Source of the DNA: Flavobacteriales bacterium
GTDB lineage: Bacteria > Bacteroidota > Bacteroidia > Flavobacteriales_F > PHOS-HE28
Assembly: GCA_016718655.1 (NCBI GenBank)
Contig: JADKCV010000002.1
Location: forward strand, 124,001-188,000
DNA length: 64,000 nucleotides
Reading direction: 5' to 3'
Below are positions 59,887-64,000 of this stretch, in pieces (the stretch's first letter is position 1; the number at the start of each line of letters is the position of its first letter). Made by a program: the position numbers and the translations under genes. The notes beneath the pieces are model-generated. The model had not been told where the DNA came from. It saw only the letters and a list, made by a program, of their open reading frames with translations, and did not search any database.

Positions 59887-60620
59887 ACAAGGGATCGGTG
59901 TGCTTCCTGCTTGCCGGAGGGATCATCGGCACAGCTGCCGGACAAGGGCATGCACCTGTGCTCCGGCCCCAACTGGGAGGAACACCCGACCTGTCCGCAG
60001 AGGCCCATCGGCTGCATGCCTGGTACGACAGCCTTCTTACCGCAAAAAGGGACATCGCTCCATCGGAACAGGCCCCGTTCGACAGGCTCTTCTACGCGTG
60101 GGGCGAGACTTACATGGGCCCATGCGCCATCATCGGCATGGAATGCAGCTGGTATTGCGGCGGCGGTCCGGATACGGTGTGGGCCAGTTCCACCTTGAAG
60201 CCCGTTGGATCACACCGGTACGATGCCCTGCAGGCGCACGATCTGGACCACTGCCATGCGTGGGCAGAAGGCGTTCCCGGTCCAGGCATCGGCGAATCAC
60301 TCACCTACCGGTTTACGAACGACAGCCCGCGGTTGCATACGGTGAACATCTCGAATGGTCTCGTGACCAACGAACCCGCTTGGCGGGCCAACAACCGCGT
60401 GAAGCGATTGCGCATGGATGAGAACGGGGTGCCTGTGGCCGTGTTGTTGCTTGAGGACACCATGGCCGATCAGACCTTCACGCTTCCGCGCCTTTTCGGA
60501 CAACGCGTCGATCACCAGCCGATGCGTCTATCCTTCACCATACTCGATGTGTACCGTGGCGAGCGCTACGACGACACGGTGATCACTGAAGTCTGGTTCG
60601 ACGGTACGGATGTTCACTGA
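59883..60620 (+). CDS. secreted protein with NADase-type glycan-binding-like domain
   Basis: 245 residues with a signal peptide (CFLLAGGIIGTAAGQ). The first half has Cys/Trp-rich loops (GPCAIIGMECSWYCGGGPDTVWASSTL). The second half (SLTYRFTNDSPRLHTVNISNGLVTNEPAWRANNRVKRLRMDENGVPVAVLLLEDTMADQTFTLP) matches the discoidin-like fold called NADase-type glycan-binding domain, in which the N.RVK segment is typical. It probably binds a glycan at the cell surface or in the periplasm. Translation is coupled to the symporter by an ATGA overlap. Confidence 0.75.
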   Translation: MNKGSVCFLLAGGIIGTAAGQGHAPVLRPQLGGTPDLSAEAHRLHAWYDSLLTAKRDIAPSEQAPFDRLFYAWGETYMGPCAIIGMECSWYCGGGPDTVWASSTLKPVGSHRYDALQAHDLDHCHAWAEGVPGPGIGESLTYRFTNDSPRLHTVNISNGLVTNEPAWRANNRVKRLRMDENGVPVAVLLLEDTMADQTFTLPRLFGQRVDHQPMRLSFTILDVYRGERYDDTVITEVWFDGTDVH

Positions 60621-60625
60621 AGCAA

Positions 60626-60651
60626 GAAGCCCCCGGTCTCCCGGGGGCTTC
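60626..60651. terminator. bidirectional terminator between convergent genes
   Basis: An 11-bp perfect stem (60626-60636 with 60641-60651) and 4-nt loop, between the glycan-binding gene and the minus-strand DUF2911 gene. Confidence 0.8.
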
Positions 60652-60671
60652 CACCAACTTTCATCGAAAGG

Positions 60672-61514
60672 TCACTTGCCCTTCTTGGTGGCCCACTCCT
60701 CGATCTTCTCCTTGTTCATCTTCACGTAGGCATCGTACTTGGCCTCCTGCGCCAAGCGCATGCTCTTCTCGGCCGTGGCGATGGCCTCGGTATAGAGACC
60801 GTTCTGAGCCTGTGCGAGCGCCAGGGTGTGCATGTTCCAGAACTTGGGGTCCTTCTCGGTGCTCAGCTTGGCGTATTTCATGGCGAGCTCGGGCTGCAGG
60901 TTCCGATCCACAAGGAAACGAGCGCAGCCCGCGAATACGCGAAAATCGGCATCCGGTTTGGCTACTGCAGCTTCGATGTTCTTGAGCGCTTGCTTGGTGG
61001 CATCGGCGTGCAGCGCGATACGCACCTTGGTGTTCTCCCAACGGAGCTCCAACATCGCCTTATCATCCTTCACATCCGCGAAGTCGATGGTGAAGGTCTC
61101 GGTGGTCTCGCCACGTGATGGAGCGACCTTCACGCTCAACACATCCTCCTCCGGCTTGCGATCACCTTCGCCCCAAGCCTCCACGTTCTTGTTGAAGTAG
61201 ACCACCCAGACCTCCTCGTTCGGCATGGTGAACACCGAATACTTTCCAGCTGGCAATGGGTTGCCCTCCACCATGATCTCGCTGTCCACTTCAATGATGG
61301 TGCAGCCATTCGCACCGGTGCGCCACACCTGACCAAAGGGCACCAATTCGCCGAACACCTTGCGTCCTTTTGCACTCGGGCGCGAGTATTCGACCGTGAC
61401 ATTGGTAAGACCGACCACTTGTTGCACCGTGCTCTTGGGGCTCGGTTGTGGCAGATCTTGTGCGGCTACGGACAGGGAGGCCAATACGGCCAGGCTCAAT
61501 AAGCTCTTTCTCAT
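60672..61514 (-). CDS. secreted DUF2911 protein
   Basis: 280 residues with a signal peptide (LLSLAVLASLSVAAQ). DUF2911 domain: STVQQVVGLTNVTVEYSRPSAKGRKVFGELVPFGQVWRTGANGCTIIEVDSEIMVEGNPLPAGKYSVFTMPNEEVWVVYFNKN. The C-terminal 100 residues are helical and TPR-like (DFRVFAGCARFLVDRNLQPELAMKYAKLSTEKDPKFWNMHTLALAQAQNGLYTEAIATAEKSM). It is a distant paralogue of 53429-54598, and unlike that copy its C-terminus looks intact. Function unknown; periplasmic or outer-membrane location is likely. Confidence 0.88.
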   Translation of the reverse strand: MRKSLLSLAVLASLSVAAQDLPQPSPKSTVQQVVGLTNVTVEYSRPSAKGRKVFGELVPFGQVWRTGANGCTIIEVDSEIMVEGNPLPAGKYSVFTMPNEEVWVVYFNKNVEAWGEGDRKPEEDVLSVKVAPSRGETTETFTIDFADVKDDKAMLELRWENTKVRIALHADATKQALKNIEAAVAKPDADFRVFAGCARFLVDRNLQPELAMKYAKLSTEKDPKFWNMHTLALAQAQNGLYTEAIATAEKSMRLAQEAKYDAYVKMNKEKIEEWATKKGK

Positions 61515-61581
61515 CTTCGTTAGGGGTTGTTTCGTCGACCCAAGGAACAGGGGCTCTCGACCCGTTGTTCAGCAGGAGGGG

Positions 61582-61589
61582 CGAAGTTA
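61582..61589 (-). promoter_or_regulatory. -7-like element TAACTTCG for the second DUF2911 gene
   Basis: A TAnnTTCG element on the minus strand, 68 nt before the ATG at 61514 and 30 nt after the clpX stop. Confidence 0.4.
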
Positions 61590-61618
61590 ACGAGGATGAG
61601 GTCAGCCGAAGGCCCGAC

Positions 61619-62857
61619 TCAGGCTACTTTGAGGTTGCTCAACCGGGATCGGTCGAACTTCTCACGGGCATAGCTCAGTGTCACACGCAATTCCGTGGGA
61701 CGCTCGGGTGCACCGGGGATCTCGTACATCGCATCCGTCATGATGGCCTCGCAGATACTGCGCAAGCCCCGCGCGCCCAACTTGTAGTCCAACGCCTTCT
61801 CCACGATGAAGTCGAGCACCTTCTTATCGAACGTGAGCTTGACCCTGTCCATCTCGAAGAGCTTGACATACTGCTTCACCAAGGCGTTCTTGGGTTCGGT
61901 GAGGATGCGGCGCAGGCTTTCCTTGTCCAACGGATCCAAATAGGTGAGCACCGGGAAACGACCGATGAGCTCCGGGATGAGCCCGTAACTACGGAGATCC
62001 GTGGGGCTCACGTACTGAAGGAGGTGCTCATCGTTGATGCGGCCCTCCTTGCTCGCACTGTAACCGACCGCGCTGCTCTTCACGCGGCGTGCGATGATCT
62101 TCTGGATGCCATCGAAGGCACCGCCGCACACGAAGAGGATGTTGCGGGTATCCACTTGGATGAGCTTCTGTTCGGGGTGCTTGCGACCACCTTGTGGGGG
62201 AACGCTCACCGTGCTGCCCTCCAACAACTTCAGGAGCGCTTGTTGCACCCCTTCTCCGCTCACGTCACGCGTGATGCTCGGGGTGTCGCTCTTACGGCTG
62301 ATCTTATCGATCTCATCGATGAAGACGATCCCACGTTCCGCCTTGCTGACATCGTAGTCGGCAGCTTGTAGTAAGCGACTGAGGATACTCTCCACGTCCT
62401 CTCCCACATATCCGGCCTCGGTGAGCACCGTGGCGTCGGCGATGGCGAAGGGCACGTTGAGCATGCGGGCGATGGTCTTGGCCAGCAAGGTCTTGCCACT
62501 GCCGGTCTCACCGACCAGGATGATGTTGCTCTTCTCGATCTCCACTTCGTCCAAGGAAGTGGCCGGTCGTTGTAAAAGACGCTTGTAGTGGTTGTAGACC
62601 GCCACGCTCAGCACCTTCTTGGCATCGTCCTGGCCGATGACGTACTCGTCGAGGAAACGCTTGATGTCCGAAGGGCGTTGCAGGATGAGGTTGCCTTCCA
62701 TCTCACTGCGGGAACGCTGGCTCAGCTCTTCACTGATGATGTTCTGTGCCTGGGCTATGCAGCTATCGCAGATGTGCCCCGTGATACCGGCGATGAGCAC
62801 GTTGGTATCCTGTTTGTCCCGTCCGCAGAACGAGCACTTGATCTCTTTCTTATCCAT
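61619..62857 (-). CDS. clpX: ClpX ATPase subunit
   Basis: 412 residues. It unfolds substrates and feeds them to ClpP. The N-terminal zinc-binding domain has Cys8, Cys11, Cys30 and Cys33 (CSFCGR and CDSC). The AAA+ module has Walker A GETGSGKT, Walker B IVFIDEIDKI, the pore loop GYVGEDVES, and the IGF-type ClpP-binding loop region near VGYSASKE (where many members have IGF-like tripeptides). The sensor-2 segment GARGLRSI is present. It is downstream of clpP on the minus strand with a 135-nt gap containing a hairpin and a possible promoter. Confidence 0.97.
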   Translation of the reverse strand: MDKKEIKCSFCGRDKQDTNVLIAGITGHICDSCIAQAQNIISEELSQRSRSEMEGNLILQRPSDIKRFLDEYVIGQDDAKKVLSVAVYNHYKRLLQRPATSLDEVEIEKSNIILVGETGSGKTLLAKTIARMLNVPFAIADATVLTEAGYVGEDVESILSRLLQAADYDVSKAERGIVFIDEIDKISRKSDTPSITRDVSGEGVQQALLKLLEGSTVSVPPQGGRKHPEQKLIQVDTRNILFVCGGAFDGIQKIIARRVKSSAVGYSASKEGRINDEHLLQYVSPTDLRSYGLIPELIGRFPVLTYLDPLDKESLRRILTEPKNALVKQYVKLFEMDRVKLTFDKKVLDFIVEKALDYKLGARGLRSICEAIMTDAMYEIPGAPERPTELRVTLSYAREKFDRSRLSNLKVA

Positions 62858-62902
62858 GGAAGAAGGCGCTGTTCCCTATACGTAGCCGGTCGGGAAAGGG
62901 TT

Positions 62903-62910
62903 GCAAGATA
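62903..62910 (-). promoter_or_regulatory. -7-like element TATCTTGC for clpX
   Basis: On the minus strand, between the hairpin at 62915-62945 and the clpX ATG, 45 nt from the start. A weak match that would give clpX its own transcript. Confidence 0.35.
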
Positions 62911-62914
62911 CGAC

Positions 62915-62945
62915 GAAGGCCGGGGGATCCCTCCACCCGGCCTTC
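62915..62945 (-). terminator. hairpin between clpP and clpX
   Basis: A perfect 10-bp stem (62915-62924 with 62936-62945) and 11-nt loop. It is not followed by a T-run, so it may be a weak terminator, an attenuator or an mRNA processing site. Confidence 0.5.
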
Positions 62946-62992
62946 ATCAGTTCCATCCCCGCGAACACAGCCCGCGGGTAACATCCTTCAAC

Positions 62993-63670
62993 CTATTTGT
63001 GCTTCAGCAGCAGCTCATCGATCATGCCATAGGCCTTGGCTTCCTCGGCGATCATCCAATAGTCACGATCGCTGTCCTTCTCCACCTTTTCGAACGGCTG
63101 ACCACTATGCGTGCTGATGATATCGTACAACTCCTTCTTGAGCTTCAGGATCTCCCGTACCGTGATCTCCATGTCCACGGCCTGTCCTTCCGCACCGCCG
63201 AGCGGTTGGTGGATCATCACACGACTATGCTTCAACGCGCTGCGCTTGCCTTTGGCGCCGGCGCAGAGCAGAACGGCCCCCATGCTCGCGGCCATACCGG
63301 TGCAGATGGTGGCCACGTCGCAGTTGATGTACTGCATGGTGTCGTAGATACCCAGACCGGCATACACGCCACCACCCGGACTGTTGAGGTAGATCTGGAT
63401 GTCCTTCTTTGCATCCACGCTCTCCAGGAACAACAACTGGGCCTGGATGATGTTGGCCACCTGATCGTTGATGCCGGTGCCCAGGAAGATGATGCGGTCC
63501 ATCATCAATCGGCTGAACACGTCCATCTGCGCCACATTCAGCTGGCGTTCCTCGATGATGTACGGGGTCATCGATGAGGTGATGGCACTACTGGTGTAAC
63601 TGTGCAGCGTGTTGCTGCTGATGCCGCGATGCTTCACGGCATATTTCTGGAATTCGTCCTTGGGGAACAT
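62993..63670 (-). CDS. clpP: ClpP serine protease subunit
   Basis: 225 residues, including an N-terminal extension of about 30 residues that may be processed. The catalytic triad is Ser129 (GMAASMGAVLL), His154 (VMIHQPLGGA) and Asp203 (DSDRDYWM). The GGGVYAGLGIYDTMQYI segment forms the oxyanion-side wall, and IIFLGTGINDQVANIIQAQLLFLE is the usual first strand-helix. It forms the proteolytic chamber for ClpX. It lies between tig (52 nt upstream on the minus strand) and clpX, the usual bacterial order. Confidence 0.97.
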   Translation of the reverse strand: MFPKDEFQKYAVKHRGISSNTLHSYTSSAITSSMTPYIIEERQLNVAQMDVFSRLMMDRIIFLGTGINDQVANIIQAQLLFLESVDAKKDIQIYLNSPGGGVYAGLGIYDTMQYINCDVATICTGMAASMGAVLLCAGAKGKRSALKHSRVMIHQPLGGAEGQAVDMEITVREILKLKKELYDIISTHSGQPFEKVEKDSDRDYWMIAEEAKAYGMIDELLLKHK

Positions 63671-63722
63671 GGGGTGTGGTTGCGGTCCGTTGCTATCCTG
63701 AACGTGGATACGGGTGGGATGT

Positions 63723-64000
63723 TCAGGCCGTACGGGCCAAGTTTACGAATTCATCGTAGCCTAGCCGATGCTCCTTTGGGCTGAGCAGTGCTTTGAAGTG
63801 GGTCATGAGCTTCTGCTCCACGATGCTGTTCCGGATGCGTCCGATCTGCTCACGATCACCGAGCATACGCCCGGCCATTTGCTGCAGCTGTTCGCCTTCC
63901 GGTGCTGGCAATCCATATTGCATGAACTGATCGGTGACGTAACGGCGGGCGAACGCATCCATCTCCTCCCCCTTGGCCTCGAGCCCATACTTCTCCACCA
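63723..64000 (-). CDS. tig: trigger factor, C-terminal part (partial)
   Basis: Only the last 92 or so codons are in the window; the 5' end lies beyond base 64000. The sequence (ARRYVTDQFMQYGLPAPEGEQLQQMAGRMLGDREQIGRIRNSIVEQKLMTHFKALLSPKEHRLGYDEFVNLA) matches the helical C-terminal arm of trigger factor, the ribosome-bound chaperone. The position before clpP-clpX, as in many bacteria, supports this. Domains for ribosome binding and prolyl isomerase activity are not visible here. Confidence 0.85.
   Translation of the reverse strand, partial: VEKYGLEAKGEEMDAFARRYVTDQFMQYGLPAPEGEQLQQMAGRMLGDREQIGRIRNSIVEQKLMTHFKALLSPKEHRLGYDEFVNLARTA

Noticed and set aside
61619..63998. Unusual arrangement of tig, clpP and clpX
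   Set aside because: This is the normal order in many bacteria; only the hairpin between clpP and clpX was worth listing.

Overview
The window is chromosomal DNA of a G+C-rich member of the Bacteroidota, most likely Flavobacteriales-like. Evidence: secreted proteins ending in type IX secretion (T9SS) sorting domains, Bacteroidota-type families (DUF4290, DUF6089-like barrel, DUF2911, GH3-type adenylase, four-helix-bundle/S23 proteins), few Shine-Dalgarno sequences, and repeated -7 promoter elements of the form TAnnTTTG or TAnnTTCG just upstream of start codons. Species cannot be named from the sequence alone.

Layout. 1-7.2 kb: 3' end of a T9SS-secreted propeller protein, UvrD/PcrA helicase, and two divergent GT39-type membrane glycosyltransferases. 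7.3-15.8 kb: secreted protein, DUF4290-murA, TlpA-like thioredoxin, a large M43 metalloprotease, grpE-dnaJ, YegP-like protein. 15.9-26.9 kb: adenine deaminase, lipoprotein, a Fic-like protein with a ruined active site, gluQ, tRNA-Leu and tRNA-Gly, a YfhO-type membrane protein coupled to mutS, and a TrmH-type methyltransferase. 27-37.5 kb: outer-membrane barrel, TPR lipoprotein, folK-deoxynucleoside kinase, sppA, DUF2797 protein, GH3 protein with a secreted partner, second deoxynucleoside kinase. 37.6-45.5 kb: membrane pyrophosphatase with an OmpA-like tail, pdhB, etfB-etfA, bifunctional nuclease, nucleoside transporter. 45.6-53.3 kb: secreted protein, ClC transporter, thyA-folA, lipoprotein, LytS/LytTR two-component pair. 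53.4-61.5 kb: DUF2911 protein, two four-helix-bundle (S23/IVP) genes, a frame-broken PIG-L deacetylase gene, sodium:solute symporter, glycan-binding-like protein, second DUF2911 protein. 61.6-64 kb: clpX, clpP and the 3' end of tig (minus strand).

Most of the window is housekeeping: proteostasis (grpE-dnaJ, tig-clpP-clpX, sppA), DNA repair (uvrD, mutS), nucleotide and folate metabolism (two deoxynucleoside kinases, ade, nucleoside transporter, thyA, folA, folK) and energy metabolism (etfBA, pdhB, hppA).

The most unusual stretch is 54.5-58.2 kb. Two four-helix-bundle genes lie about 2.8 kb apart, and each is bracketed by short repeats with a 7-bp period. The heptamer differs between the two (AGCCAGT-like and GAATGAA-like). 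One copy is bounded by a 22-bp direct repeat matching at 20 positions, the left copy of which lies inside the end of the neighbouring DUF2911 gene. Between them is a PIG-L gene with a frame change and a sharply A+T-richer central segment. This looks like a small mobile or recombination-prone cassette type, and it is the main candidate here for an undescribed system. Other notable points are the pyrophosphatase-OmpA fusion, the degenerate Fic protein, the Asp-type MurA, the DnaJ with half its zinc motifs, and an etfA reading frame that runs into the next gene.
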